A stretch of 64,000 nt of DNA from JBGPRB01 sp964422155 (GCA_964422155.1 CAYQZZ010000002.1:1-64000); one strand, 5' to 3'. Shown: positions 33,812 to 43,269, numbered from the stretch's first letter. The notes: generated by a model from the sequence alone, not told the origin. Numbers and translations are program-made.

Positions 33812-33975
33812 GACCACCACTCCTACCCTGGATTCTGGCTTTCGCCAGAATGACAATGTAGAATCCCTGGATTCCCACTGGAGTTTACCCCGTACGCCGA
33901 CCTGCTCGCCGAACAAGTTCTTTGGCAGGCGAGTACGGGGTGGGAATGACAATTGTGGGAAGCCTGGGATGACAC
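33812..33975. repeat. TGTCATT-family palindromic repeat copy
   Basis: GGATTCTGGCTTTCGCCAGAATGACA is present (hairpin TTCTGGC-TTTC-GCCAGAA), then GGATTCCCACTGG and a partner GTGGGAATGACA ~60 bases on. It lies between two same-strand genes of the oxidase cluster. Confidence 0.75.
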
Positions 33976-34004
33976 TGAACCATGGCTAAACGTTCTCCTC
34001 TTTG

Positions 34005-35273
34005 TTAAATTGCTTTCTCCAGCAGCTCAACGACATCATATACCTTGAGGTTGCTCCCGTATTCTTTGATAGTGTCGTTAAAGTTCTGCTCGCATCCGGG
34101 ACAGGCAGTCACGATAGCCTCCGCCCCGGTGGACTCAGCTTCATCTATTCGCTCTCTGGCCGTCCACCTGGCAAACTCGGGGTTGGTTTCCCTGACACCC
34201 CCGCCAGCACCACAGCACCAGGCATATTCCTTTATCCTGTCCATCTCGACGAGCTTTAAGCCAGGGACACTCTTCAGGACATCCCGCGGGGATTCATAAA
34301 CACCGTAGGTGCCCCGCCTGAATTCTTTCGGCGGGTCAAATATGCGTATATGTCCGGGAATCGGTTTCCCTTCCCAGTGTAAATATGGCTCTCCCAGTCT
34401 GCCAAGATGGCAGGGGTCGTGATAGGTGACCTTGACGTTAACCTTCCTGGTCGGTTTCAGCTTGCCTTCTTTTATCAATCGGGCAAGGTATTCCGTGGTA
34501 TGCAACACTTCCAGGTCTCCCTTCAGGCCGAATTTATCGTAGAGCACCTTAAAGGCATAATAGCAATCGGCGCAGCCTGTTACCAGTATTTTCGCACCCG
34601 ATTTCTTAATCAGTGCCATTTTTTGTCTGGCCTGATTTAATAGCTCTTCTTTATATCCCATCTGGTATGCCCGTCCGCCACAGCATGACTCGTTTTCTCC
34701 GGCAATGCCTATGTCGACACCCACTTTTTGCAGTAATTTAACGGCAGCTTTGGCCACTTTCCACATATCTTTGTCGTAACAAATCCGGCACCCGGCGTGA
34801 TAAATGACCTTCGTCTTCTGCCTGGTGATATCTTTCACATCCAGCCCTTTAGCCCAATCTCCACGCCCGGCTTTCGCCCCCGGTATCATGGTGCCCTGTT
34901 TCCGCAGACTATTAATAACGCCATCAAGATCCGGGATAGTGTGGCCTTCCTCGACACATTTAATCCTGATTTCATTTATCGGCTCCAGCACTTCCATGTC
35001 CATGGCGTACTTGCAGGAGATATCACAGGCACCGCACATCTGGCAGTTATAAACAACCTCAAGAAGCTTATCGTCATATTCGAGTTCCTTCTCCAGCATG
35101 GCTATACCCATGCCCATTCTGCCGCCGCCGGCATAGGTATGGAAGTTATATCTGGCTATGCTGGGGCAGGCATAGGAATGTTGAATTTCTTTTAGCTTTT
35201 CCAGCGGGACAAATTTGCATATCGAGCAGCGGCAGCACATTTCCATATCACTTCTATAATCTTCCAGCGCCAT
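34005..35273 (-). CDS. Fe-S oxidoreductase with CCG domains (GlpC/HdrB-like)
   Basis: A 422-residue (Fe-S)-binding protein. Two N-terminal cysteine clusters (CCRCSICKFVP; CQMCGACDISC) bind 4Fe-4S centres. Two CCG (cysteine-rich) domains follow, with HAGCRICYDKD...ESCCGGRAYQ and YHDPCHLGRLGE...WCCGAGGG as their motifs. The architecture matches GlpC, GlcF, LldE and HdrD-type subunits that take electrons from a FAD-linked oxidase and pass them to quinone or another carrier. Its neighbours are exactly such oxidases, one on each side. AGGG(A)A precedes the ATG. Confidence 0.9.
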   Translation of the reverse strand: MALEDYRSDMEMCCRCSICKFVPLEKLKEIQHSYACPSIARYNFHTYAGGGRMGMGIAMLEKELEYDDKLLEVVYNCQMCGACDISCKYAMDMEVLEPINEIRIKCVEEGHTIPDLDGVINSLRKQGTMIPGAKAGRGDWAKGLDVKDITRQKTKVIYHAGCRICYDKDMWKVAKAAVKLLQKVGVDIGIAGENESCCGGRAYQMGYKEELLNQARQKMALIKKSGAKILVTGCADCYYAFKVLYDKFGLKGDLEVLHTTEYLARLIKEGKLKPTRKVNVKVTYHDPCHLGRLGEPYLHWEGKPIPGHIRIFDPPKEFRRGTYGVYESPRDVLKSVPGLKLVEMDRIKEYAWCCGAGGGVRETNPEFARWTARERIDEAESTGAEAIVTACPGCEQNFNDTIKEYGSNLKVYDVVELLEKAI

Positions 35274-35380
35274 TTCTTTCCCTCCATGTTTGTTAGTTAT
35301 CAGTGGTCAGTTGTTAGTTATCAGATTGAGCGTTGGACACCTTAACTGTCTACTGATAACTATATACTGTCTACTTTAAT

Positions 35381-36847
35381 TTAAAAGCACAGTTTCCCCG
35401 GATTCATGATATTGCCGGGGTCTAATATGGACTTGACCTTTTTCAAGGCAGCTACGGTAGCAGCGTCTCTATTAATAATCGTCCTGGCGCTGGTACCATA
35501 AGGCCTCGAAAAGAATGCCCCTTTAGCCATCAGGCTCGTGATGACCCGGTCGGATAGCTCCTTAACCCGGTCAGACTCGCCCTGGTTTTTCGGGTCATAA
35601 AACAGGTTGAATTCGCAGTGGCAGTTGGTCCCCTGTACTATCGGCTGGAGGTAAATACCCATCTCTGAAGTCGGGTAGCCTATGTCATGAGCCTCATCGT
35701 ACATGGTATCGAGCAAACCGGGGAGATTATCATAGATAGTCAAGAAAAATATATCGTGGCAGGCTCCTTTATGACGGAGCTTCCAGTAAGGCTCCCCGGA
35801 GGGACGCTGGACTTTATTTAATAACTCAGAGGCCGAGATTTTATCAATAGCCTGTACCGGTTCCAGGCCCACCCGCTGGGCTATCTCTCTCATATCTTTT
35901 ATTTGTCCGCTCACTCTCTCTTCCGGCAGATATTCGTAGCCGGCGATATTGAAGAAAAGTACCCAGGGAGGCAGAGTGTCCTTAAGTTCCCGGTAATTAT
36001 CGGGCAATTTCTTCGCCATGATAGTTGCCAGATTGGAATTATTAAGCACAAAGCACTCGTTAGCCAGTCTCAGCCTTATCAGCCAGTGCACCATCTCCAG
36101 TATCTTATCGAGTGTTGAAGAGCCAACCAGGAAGGGCTCTTCAAGTCTGGGAATGAGTTCGCATCTAACCGATGCCCACGTTACGATACCCATCGTTCCC
36201 TGGGCTCCCTGAATAACTCTATACAGGGAAAAGGCAGACGGCCCCGCCGCCTCCTTCTGAGCACCTCCGGCATCCCACTGCTCTTCCAGCGTGCCTGGCC
36301 CGGCGGCGGCTCCTGTCCGGAACATATCACCGGTGCCGAAAATTACCTCAACGCAAGCCAGTGGGTCTCCTATGTCCCAGTGATACTTGGGCATCACGAC
36401 GGGCTCTCTCTCGAGCAGGCTGCCGGCAACGGATTTTGACTTGCGTGGCAGCAAAGGCAAATTGAGCCTGAGCCCTTCCTCGGCTACCGCCGGTATAAGC
36501 TCTTCAAAGGTTACGCCCGGCTCGAACATAGCTACTCTATTAGTCCGGTCGACCTTGATTATTTTTTTCATGCCGCTCAGGTCTACAATGACAGCGCCTC
36601 CGACGCCGGGAACAGTATCGCCCCGGAAGTGTGGGGGGCCAGAGCTTACCGGCACCAGCGGCGTTAGAGTCTCATTAGCCAGCTTAACTATCTTCTCTAT
36701 CTCCTCCACATTTCCTGGCTTGACGACGCATGACGGCTTTACCGCATTAACGAAACTCATGTCTCTGGAATATTCTTTTAACGTCGCCTGTTCGCGGTTT
36801 ACATTGCCAGCGCCGACTATTTTTACGAGCTTGTCTTCTGCAATCAT
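35381..36847 (-). CDS. FAD-binding oxidoreductase (GlcD-like)
   Basis: A 488-residue FAD-linked oxidase: PCMH domain with VVKPGNVEEIEKIVKLANE, VPVSSGPPHFRGDT and GVGGAVIVDLSGMKKIIKVD, and a C-terminal FAD-oxidase domain ending LKKVKSILDPGNIMNPGKLCF, the usual GlcD/LldD-type ending. It is the probable dehydrogenase partner of the CCG Fe-S protein downstream, as GlcD is to GlcF. The substrate is unknown; 2-hydroxy acids are usual for the family. AAAGGAGG precedes the ATG. First gene of the unit. Confidence 0.88.
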   Translation of the reverse strand: MIAEDKLVKIVGAGNVNREQATLKEYSRDMSFVNAVKPSCVVKPGNVEEIEKIVKLANETLTPLVPVSSGPPHFRGDTVPGVGGAVIVDLSGMKKIIKVDRTNRVAMFEPGVTFEELIPAVAEEGLRLNLPLLPRKSKSVAGSLLEREPVVMPKYHWDIGDPLACVEVIFGTGDMFRTGAAAGPGTLEEQWDAGGAQKEAAGPSAFSLYRVIQGAQGTMGIVTWASVRCELIPRLEEPFLVGSSTLDKILEMVHWLIRLRLANECFVLNNSNLATIMAKKLPDNYRELKDTLPPWVLFFNIAGYEYLPEERVSGQIKDMREIAQRVGLEPVQAIDKISASELLNKVQRPSGEPYWKLRHKGACHDIFFLTIYDNLPGLLDTMYDEAHDIGYPTSEMGIYLQPIVQGTNCHCEFNLFYDPKNQGESDRVKELSDRVITSLMAKGAFFSRPYGTSARTIINRDAATVAALKKVKSILDPGNIMNPGKLCF

Positions 36848-36995
36848 TGCTGCCTCCTTTCCCGTTCTACTAAAATTAAATAACTTTTCATGATTTAATC
36901 AATCTTTCTTCTTATTTCTTAAATATTATCAATACCATGTCTTGGCTATTATGTGGTTTTACTATCGAGCTGTCAATTATTTGTAAGCATCGCAC

Positions 36996-37024
36996 TTGAC
37001 AATATTGAAGCAGCAATACATGAT
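36996..37024 (+). promoter_or_regulatory. Possible promoter for the cupin-like gene
   Basis: TTGACA, 17-base spacer, CATGAT. The -35 is perfect and the -10 poor. It lies in the divergent gap between the GlcD-like and cupin-like genes. Confidence 0.4.
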
Positions 37025-37081
37025 TTCCCAAATTGGTTGATAAATACCTGATTTTAATAATACACAGGAAGGAGAAAATAA

Positions 37082-37486
37082 ATGGCTAAAGCAAAATATG
37101 ATAAACTATTTTTCAAAGAACCCATCGTAGAAGGAAATTTCGCACCAAAGATAGGGCTTAAAGATTTAACTGGCCTTAACATCAGGATTGCCTACAATTG
37201 CATTTCAGAACCGTTCCTCATGGTAAAGGAACCTCATAAACACGAGCACGAACAATACATGTGTTTTATCGGAGGTAACCCGATGGATATACGGGACTTC
37301 CCGGCAGAAGTTGAGCTTTCATTTGGAGAGGAAGGTGAAAAACATATAATCAACAAGACCACAATCGTCTATATCCCGGCGGGTTTGCTTCATTGTCCAC
37401 TTAACTTCAAGAGAGTCGATAAACCTATTATCTTTATGGATATTTATCCTGCCGCCGAATATCAAAGAATACCTGTATCCAGATAG
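37082..37486 (+). CDS. Cupin-fold protein, function unknown
   Basis: A 134-residue protein with a likely single cupin barrel. The metal-site pattern H-x-H-x(n)-E appears in EPHKHEHEQYMCFIGG, and a second motif in VYIPAGLLHCPLNFKRV supplies the later His. It probably binds a metal and a small ligand; it could be an isomerase, decarboxylase or sensor. AAGGAG precedes the ATG. Divergent from the FAD oxidase and convergent with the UroD-like gene. Confidence 0.72.
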   Translation: MAKAKYDKLFFKEPIVEGNFAPKIGLKDLTGLNIRIAYNCISEPFLMVKEPHKHEHEQYMCFIGGNPMDIRDFPAEVELSFGEEGEKHIINKTTIVYIPAGLLHCPLNFKRVDKPIIFMDIYPAAEYQRIPVSR

Positions 37487-37577
37487 CCTTCATCCTGCCA
37501 GACCTGGCGTAGTGTCTGGTAAGTAAGTCCTGTAATTCGTTGCGGAGAATGGGGTACTTTGCACCTCAAGCATCTGA

Positions 37578-38807
37578 TTATCGATATACGCCGTATTCCT
37601 TGGTAAAATCAATCATTGCTTTGAGGTTTTCAGGCTTGACCTCATCTATGGAACTTCTTGGAGCCATAATGAAACCTCCCCCTTTGCCAACAACATCAAT
37701 AAGCTCTTTACAGTAATCCTTTACATTCTGGGGGCTGCCTGTCTGTAACAATGAGCACGGAACATTGCCCATGATGCACAGGTGGTTGCCCAGTATCTCC
37801 TTTACTCGTATAATGTCCGAAGTGTCAAAGTATCCGAGGACCTTGCCTCTGGGTAACTCAAGAAGATACTTCAGGCGTGAGGTATAGTCCCCTTCAAAGA
37901 AGGGACAGGGTGTTAACCCTGCATCTATTAAACCCAGCAATAGCCGCTTCAGGGTGGGCCAGTAAAATGTCTCGAACTGCTTTAACGACATGAACCCCTC
38001 AGCCCCCCTGTGCAGAGGTATAAAAACCCTGGGATTTCCACTCATCTTCGCCGTGGCAATAGCCATCCCAAGCAAAATGGGTAGTAGTTTTTCACAAGCT
38101 TTAATAAGCCTGTCAGGTTGTCGAAACATATCCAGCATAGACCCGCGCATACCTCTTAAACGGTCCGAAACGACGTCAAAAGGTGTGAACGTAGCCGCAT
38201 GGCTGAATGTGGGAAACCCCAGCTGTTTCAGTTCCTCTCCCAGCAAACCTATTTCAGCGTTCCGTTTTAAAACTTCCTGCCTGGCTTTTGATAAGGACTC
38301 GATAGCCTTCTCGAATCCAGACATACCGAGTAAAGCTGTGGGGGAAAATAACAGGATACTTAGATGAGGGAGTCTTTGGAAAGACTCCAGGTTACCACAT
38401 ATACGCGGTAAATAATTCCGTATGATAAAGCCAGTAGGGTCCTCTAAAAACGCTTCGTATTCGTCGGCTTTCATATATTCCCCTTCGACGAACTGATGGG
38501 TATGGTGCAGCGAGGTACCGTGGCCGGGCCACACCATTTGCTTGAAGTCAAGCGCTTCAAGGGCGCCTCCCGAGTCAGGTCCCGTAGCAAGGCACGTATC
38601 CGGCTCAAAATCGATGACGGTTTTTTTAGCTGCCTCCTTCCATTTTCCCGGGTTGTAAAATGCATCCGCACAGGTTATCCCGGTGTACTTTGCCGGGAAA
38701 TAGCCGACACTAAGTATAACTGGAACTCTATCCGGTATTTTCAACTGGATAGCGTCCTCTACCCTCTTGACTCTTTCCTCATATAGCTGTTTGGGTGTTT
38801 TGCTCAT
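37578..38807 (-). CDS. UroD-like methyltransferase family protein
   Basis: A 409-residue protein of the uroporphyrinogen decarboxylase superfamily (URO-D/MtaA/CmuA). IPDRVPVILSVGYFPAKYTG is near the start, PLHRGAEGFMSLKQFETFYWP is in the middle, and HLCIMGNVPCSLLQTGSPQN is near the end. True UroD is ~350 residues with a different N-terminus; this longer form fits corrinoid-dependent methyltransferases that use a zinc-bound thiol, and His-x-Cys (HLC) and VPC may be zinc ligands. No corrinoid protein gene is adjacent, so a demethylation role is inference. AGGAGG precedes the ATG. Confidence 0.8.
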   Translation of the reverse strand: MSKTPKQLYEERVKRVEDAIQLKIPDRVPVILSVGYFPAKYTGITCADAFYNPGKWKEAAKKTVIDFEPDTCLATGPDSGGALEALDFKQMVWPGHGTSLHHTHQFVEGEYMKADEYEAFLEDPTGFIIRNYLPRICGNLESFQRLPHLSILLFSPTALLGMSGFEKAIESLSKARQEVLKRNAEIGLLGEELKQLGFPTFSHAATFTPFDVVSDRLRGMRGSMLDMFRQPDRLIKACEKLLPILLGMAIATAKMSGNPRVFIPLHRGAEGFMSLKQFETFYWPTLKRLLLGLIDAGLTPCPFFEGDYTSRLKYLLELPRGKVLGYFDTSDIIRVKEILGNHLCIMGNVPCSLLQTGSPQNVKDYCKELIDVVGKGGGFIMAPRSSIDEVKPENLKAMIDFTKEYGVYR

Positions 38808-38876
38808 TGTTACTTGCCTCCTGTCTACTCTTTGGCAAGAGATTGATATGCAATTCTACCATACCCTCTATAGAAA

Positions 38877-38908
38877 AGGCTCCGGAGGCATAATATCCTC
38901 CGAAGCCT
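38877..38908 (-). terminator. Rho-independent terminator after dctP
   Basis: A strong hairpin with arms AGGCT-x-CGGAGG and CCTCCG-x-AGCCT, followed on the minus strand by TTTTCTATA. It lies ~60 bases after the dctP stop. Confidence 0.75.
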
Positions 38909-38966
38909 TTCTCTTAAGCTAACAGCCTGAAAACCTATGATAGCCTTAAAGCTTGTTACCTCTGTT

Positions 38967-40106
38967 TTAGGGTGAGCCAGGCAAATTATACTGTTTCCAA
39001 TATTTCGCCCTGATAGTCATCCACGCATTATAGACTTTGTCTAAAGTAGCGTCAGTTACACCCACTGATTTACAGTCTTCTCTCCACTTGGGAAGAAGAA
39101 CCTCGGCGACAGATTTTTTCCACGCCGTCATCTCATCCGCGGTGGGTTCAATGAGCTTCTCGCCTTCGGATAAAAGTGTTTTCGTAGATGCTGAATAGGT
39201 ACCTATCTGGAAGTCTATGAGAGGTTTAAAGGAATCCAGCCGTGTCTGTGCGAATATCTTCTGGTCCTCCGCTGACATCGAATTATAGAAGTCATTGTTC
39301 ATCAGAACAACCATATTTCCACAGCCGAAATCAAACATATAAAAGTAATCGGCGATGGATTGAATTTTCCAGTCTGTAACCATGGTCATGCTCATCACCG
39401 CGCCATCGATAACCCCCTTATCCATATTCATGTAAATTTCAGGGGTCACCACAGCCACAGCCGCGCCTCCGTTAGCCTTTACCAGCTCCGCGATACCACC
39501 AATCGCGCCTATTTTCGTGCCTTTAAAGTCAGCCGGAAAGTGCACTGCTTTTGACTTCATCACCAGATTGGACCCGTTTAAGATATCATTCGTAAGGTAC
39601 TTAAAACCGTTGTTTAGCTCAGCAGATACTTCCGGAATCTTGGAGAATTCTATCCAGGCGTCATTTGATGCCTTGTACATTGCCTCGTCGGCACCGGGCC
39701 ATCCCAGTGTCGGCGTCATTGTGAGCATGGATAACGGGAAATCCTTGGCGAACATTGCTGTAGAGGTCAACCCGATTTGGCATACACCCTTTCTTACCGA
39801 GTCTAGGACGGCGGTTATTGGTACCAAAGTCGAGGCTGCATAGAGTTCTACCTTGTAACGGCCATTCGTCCGCTTCTCAAACTCGGGCCCAAACCACTCT
39901 TCGCCGGCTGAGTAGCCCTTTCCCTTAGGGCAAGAATAAGAAATTTTAATCGTCTTGGCTACTACTGGTGCCGGTGCTGGTGCTGGTGCTGGTGCCGGTG
40001 CTGGTGCCGGTGCTGGAGCCGGCTCTTCCTTGGCGCAGGCAGGCAATAGAAGTGCCGCCATCAGCACTAAAGCGAGCACTGTAATCATCCAGTATCTTTT
40101 CTTCAT
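38967..40106 (-). CDS. dctP: TRAP transporter substrate-binding lipoprotein (DctP type)
   Basis: A 379-residue extracytoplasmic binding protein. Signal peptide MKKRYWMITVLALVLMAALL is followed by lipobox LPAC, so it is lipid-anchored, then by an Ala-Pro repeat linker of about 20 residues. The mature DctP domain starts KTIKISYSCPKG, and includes AIGGIAELVKANGGAAVAV and MDKGVIDGAVMSMTM. Binds an organic acid or similar solute for DctQM. I chose the ATG with AAAGGAG upstream; 9 further codons upstream are open. Unusually, it is divergent from dctQM rather than in one operon with them. Confidence 0.92.
   Translation of the reverse strand: MKKRYWMITVLALVLMAALLLPACAKEEPAPAPAPAPAPAPAPAPAPVVAKTIKISYSCPKGKGYSAGEEWFGPEFEKRTNGRYKVELYAASTLVPITAVLDSVRKGVCQIGLTSTAMFAKDFPLSMLTMTPTLGWPGADEAMYKASNDAWIEFSKIPEVSAELNNGFKYLTNDILNGSNLVMKSKAVHFPADFKGTKIGAIGGIAELVKANGGAAVAVVTPEIYMNMDKGVIDGAVMSMTMVTDWKIQSIADYFYMFDFGCGNMVVLMNNDFYNSMSAEDQKIFAQTRLDSFKPLIDFQIGTYSASTKTLLSEGEKLIEPTADEMTAWKKSVAEVLLPKWREDCKSVGVTDATLDKVYNAWMTIRAKYWKQYNLPGSP
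39965..40021 (-). repeat. GGTGCT-type tandem repeat encoding the Ala-Pro linker
   Basis: About nine hexanucleotide units (GGTGCT/GGTGCC and variants) inside dctP. They encode the flexible Pro-Ala linker between the lipid anchor and the binding domain. Such repeats can change length by slippage. Confidence 0.8.
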
Positions 40107-40686
40107 TTTTTCTCCTTTGCTGTTACACTTCACCCGGAATAGCTATGTATTTAGCTATACACCTATACTCATCACCTCCTTTTTTAAATTAATAAATATA
40201 TTGATGTGTAAAGTTAATTCACACTGTATATTTTTTTCCTATTTCTGTCAACCCCCCTTCAAGCTCCGTTGTAGATTGTGTGGAAAAAATTTTTCAAGAA
40301 ATATTAAATATTTTTTTTGGCAAGAACCCATGAGCAAAGCACAAATGTGACTGGGCCTTATAGCAGACATGATAACAAGGCTTTTCCTTTTCAGTAGGAT
40401 GGTGTAATATTTCGCCAAAGGTTTGTATAAATGTGCCAACAAGTTATATAATTCCGTCAATGATATGTATCAAACGATATATATAAAAAGATATATATAT
40501 AATATATAATAAGTTTTATAAAAAAGAAAGGAGGTATATCATAAGCGTCTCTACTTGTCATTGGATTATATCTACGCCAGTGAAATTAAAGGTTTTTACT
40601 GCTTATTTGAAGAAATATTAAGGCATTACGCCGTTCTTTCCTATCTCTACCTTTACGAATGATGGGAGTGACTTAAAGGAGGTGAA
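40107..40686. other. Divergent control region of dctP and dctQM
   Basis: About 580 AT-rich bases, with an ATATATAT-rich core at 40470-40510. A perfect AAGGAGGT at 40528-40535 is not followed by any start codon at normal distance. No coding frame is convincing. Confidence 0.5.
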
Positions 40687-41226
40687 ATGAGCCAGGACGT
40701 AACCCTGGAGACCAGCCAGGATAAAAGGGAATTAACAGGTTATAATCGTACAATAATGTGGACTTGCCGGGCGATGACAGCTATCGGTGCCGTGGTGCTG
40801 GCGATAATGATGTTTCTCTCGGTTGCTGATATCTGCGGTCGTTTCTTTTTTAATAAACCAATAGAAGGTACCTATGAGATAGTGTCACTTATGGTGGTCT
40901 TAGTTGGCTGCCTCGGGCTGGGCTATTGCCAGCTTGTCAAGGGGAACATTATGATTGATGTCGTCACCAAGCGTCTCAGCCCGAGATGGCAAGCTATACT
41001 GAATGTCATTTCATATCTCATATCTATTGCCGTATGTGCCACAGTAGTCTGGCAGGTATCATTGAGGATGTGGGATTATATGCATAAACAACTTGGTGGT
41101 GAAACCATTACTTTGGGTATTATCCTCTGGCCTTTTATGCTTTTAATGGCGGTGTGTTTCGCCTGGGTGACCGTGATATTTTGCATAGACCTTTATCACG
41201 CTTTTAGAGAGGTGCTCAAGCGATGA
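40687..41226 (+). CDS. dctQ: TRAP transporter small permease DctQ
   Basis: A 179-residue membrane subunit with four hydrophobic segments. DICGRFFFNKPIEGTYEI and GCLGLGYCQLVKGNIMIDV are family landmarks. Works with DctM and the binding lipoprotein to import a solute with a sodium or proton gradient. It has a strong AAAGGAGGTG ribosome site. Its stop overlaps the dctM start (ATGA), so translation is coupled. Confidence 0.92.
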   Translation: MSQDVTLETSQDKRELTGYNRTIMWTCRAMTAIGAVVLAIMMFLSVADICGRFFFNKPIEGTYEIVSLMVVLVGCLGLGYCQLVKGNIMIDVVTKRLSPRWQAILNVISYLISIAVCATVVWQVSLRMWDYMHKQLGGETITLGIILWPFMLLMAVCFAWVTVIFCIDLYHAFREVLKR

Positions 41227-42518
41227 ATCAGACTGAAATAGGTATCATAGGTATCGCTATTCTGTCAATTATGCTCATGATAGGACTGGATGTCGGTTTT
41301 TCTATGCTGGTCACCGGTTTTATCGGTTTTGCCATGATAGGCGGCTGGACTGCAGCCTTAGGCAATATGGCCATACTGCCGTTTGATTCATTAAATAATT
41401 ACTTCTTTGCCGTGCTTCCTCTCTTCCTGCTTATGGGCGCGTTTTGTGCCGAGGGCCAGATAGGCAGAGATGCGTATGAGATGGCTCGTACCTGGTTCGG
41501 GCAATTAAAAGGTGGCCTGGCGATAGCCACGATAGGCGCCTGCGGTCTATTCGCGGCCATAACCGGTACCACTTTAGCCGGTTCGCTGGTCATGGGTAAG
41601 GTGGCTTATCCGGAGATGAGAAAGGCGGGGTATAAGATGCCGTTAGCTGCCGGAGTCGTCTCGGTTGGGGGTACCCTGGGCATCTTAATACCACCCAGCA
41701 TGGGATTTATTCTTATCGGGATAATGACGGACTTAAATATCGGTGAGCTATTTATGGCTGGAATAATACCTGGCATTGTTGTCATTATCTTTTATATGTC
41801 CACCATTGTTATATGGAGCAAAATTGACCCAAAATTAGCTCCGACCACGCCGAGAGCAACCTGGAAGAAGAGAATAGCATCGGTAAGGCTGACCTGGCCG
41901 GTGGTGCTTTTATTTCTCGTCATCATGGGAGGTATTTATGGCGGTGTCTTTACCGCTACCGAGGCGGGTGCTATCGGCGCCTTCGGGGCTCTGGTTATCC
42001 CTCTGGCGAGGAGACAGATGTCTCGCCGGGCCCTGTGGAATTCCTTGATGGATTGCGCCAGGATGACCTCTATGATTGTTATCCTGCTGGTGGGTGCCTA
42101 TATGTTCAACGCCTTTATGGCGATAACCCAGATTCCAGCTACCTTCGGCAATTTTTTAGTCGATTTACCGCTGCCAAGATGGGGTATCATGTTTTTTATC
42201 CTGGTATTCTATATTGTTGCCGGTACGTTTTTTGACCCTATTTCCATATTAATTCTCACCATTTCTATCTTCTACCCTGCGGTAAAAGCACTGGGATTCG
42301 ACCTGATATGGTACAGCGTCATCATGGTGAGGTTGATAGAAATAGGGCAGATATCCCCGCCGGCCGGCATTAACCTGTTTGGACTTAAAGGAGTTATCGA
42401 TGCTCCTATGGGCGAAATTTTCAAGGGGGTAATACCATTCCTTATATCTGATGTATTTAACCTGGCTCTGCTGTGTGCCTTTCCTGTAATCTGCACTTTC
42501 TTACCTAGCATGATGTGA
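41223..42518 (+). CDS. dctM: TRAP transporter large permease DctM
   Basis: A 431-residue, ~12-helix transport subunit of the DctM family. It has LPLFLLMGAFCAEGQIG, ATIGACGLFAAITGTTLAGS, VVSVGGTLGILIPPSMGFIL and EAGAIGAFGALV, all typical. Provides the ion-driven translocation path. The C-terminal ISPPAGINLFGLKGV motif is intact. Direct partner of the preceding dctQ. Confidence 0.94.
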   Translation: MNQTEIGIIGIAILSIMLMIGLDVGFSMLVTGFIGFAMIGGWTAALGNMAILPFDSLNNYFFAVLPLFLLMGAFCAEGQIGRDAYEMARTWFGQLKGGLAIATIGACGLFAAITGTTLAGSLVMGKVAYPEMRKAGYKMPLAAGVVSVGGTLGILIPPSMGFILIGIMTDLNIGELFMAGIIPGIVVIIFYMSTIVIWSKIDPKLAPTTPRATWKKRIASVRLTWPVVLLFLVIMGGIYGGVFTATEAGAIGAFGALVIPLARRQMSRRALWNSLMDCARMTSMIVILLVGAYMFNAFMAITQIPATFGNFLVDLPLPRWGIMFFILVFYIVAGTFFDPISILILTISIFYPAVKALGFDLIWYSVIMVRLIEIGQISPPAGINLFGLKGVIDAPMGEIFKGVIPFLISDVFNLALLCAFPVICTFLPSMM

Positions 42519-42584
42519 TGTCATCTTGCTATTAACTGTGCAATGTGTTTATACGAGTCCGTAGTATCCAGAAAGACACTGGGA

Positions 42585-43151
42585 CTACGGTTTGGCGACC
42601 ACCAGGTAATGGTAAGGTCCGCTATCTTTAACTGTTTCTACAGTGAAGCCTGCGGTCTGAATCAGGCGAACTGCCATGTCTTCACTGAATCTTATCTTCA
42701 AAGGAGGACCTAAATCCATTGGCTCTTTCTTCCAGTCCAGATTGACCAACTTACCTGCGGACTTGACCATCCTCCTGGCATTTTCCAGAACTCTGGCCGG
42801 GTCTTGAAAGTCGTGAAGTGCTATCCCAAAGAAGACGATATCAGCGCATTGCTCACATATGACCGATTCTTCCGCTTGACTTGCTGTCAGGTTCAGGTTT
42901 TTAAGCCCTTCCTTGGCGGCTAGCTCTTTCAAGCTGGTTATTGACCGGGCATCCACATCTAGGCCGTACACTTTTCCCCTCCGGCCAACCATCCTGGCCG
43001 CCGGTAGAGTGAAGAAACCACCACCACAACCTATGTCAACAAAGGTGAAGCCAGGTTTTAATCCAATATCCGCTAGAATGGCTTCCGGGTTTTGCCATTT
43101 TCTTCTCTCATGGTCAATAGCGGGTCTGTACATATTCATATTGGAGTTCAC
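42585..43151 (-). CDS. Class I SAM-dependent methyltransferase
   Basis: A 188-residue Rossmann-fold methyltransferase. The SAM motif is FVDIGCGGGFFTLPAA, followed by VYGLDVDARS (acidic ribose-binding position) and DIVFFGIALHDF. The domain is about the whole protein, and the substrate cannot be told; arsenite, quinone and small-molecule methyltransferases look alike. GTG at 43151 is the longest start; ATGs at 43139 and 43133 are equally possible, since none has a clear ribosome site. Convergent with dctM. Confidence 0.85.
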   Translation of the reverse strand: MNSNMNMYRPAIDHERRKWQNPEAILADIGLKPGFTFVDIGCGGGFFTLPAARMVGRRGKVYGLDVDARSITSLKELAAKEGLKNLNLTASQAEESVICEQCADIVFFGIALHDFQDPARVLENARRMVKSAGKLVNLDWKKEPMDLGPPLKIRFSEDMAVRLIQTAGFTVETVKDSGPYHYLVVAKP

Positions 43152-43269
43152 TATGATTAGCTATTCACGGCTAATCCAATCTGATTATACCTGTATGAAC
43201 CAAATGTTTATCAAGTAGTTTACAGATACAGTTAAATGATAATTAATGGCTTCACATAAGTCAACGCAT

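Noticed and set aside
39965..40021. CRISPR-like array from the short repeats
   Set aside because: Six-base coding repeats with no spacers and no cas genes. No CRISPR array is seen anywhere in the window.
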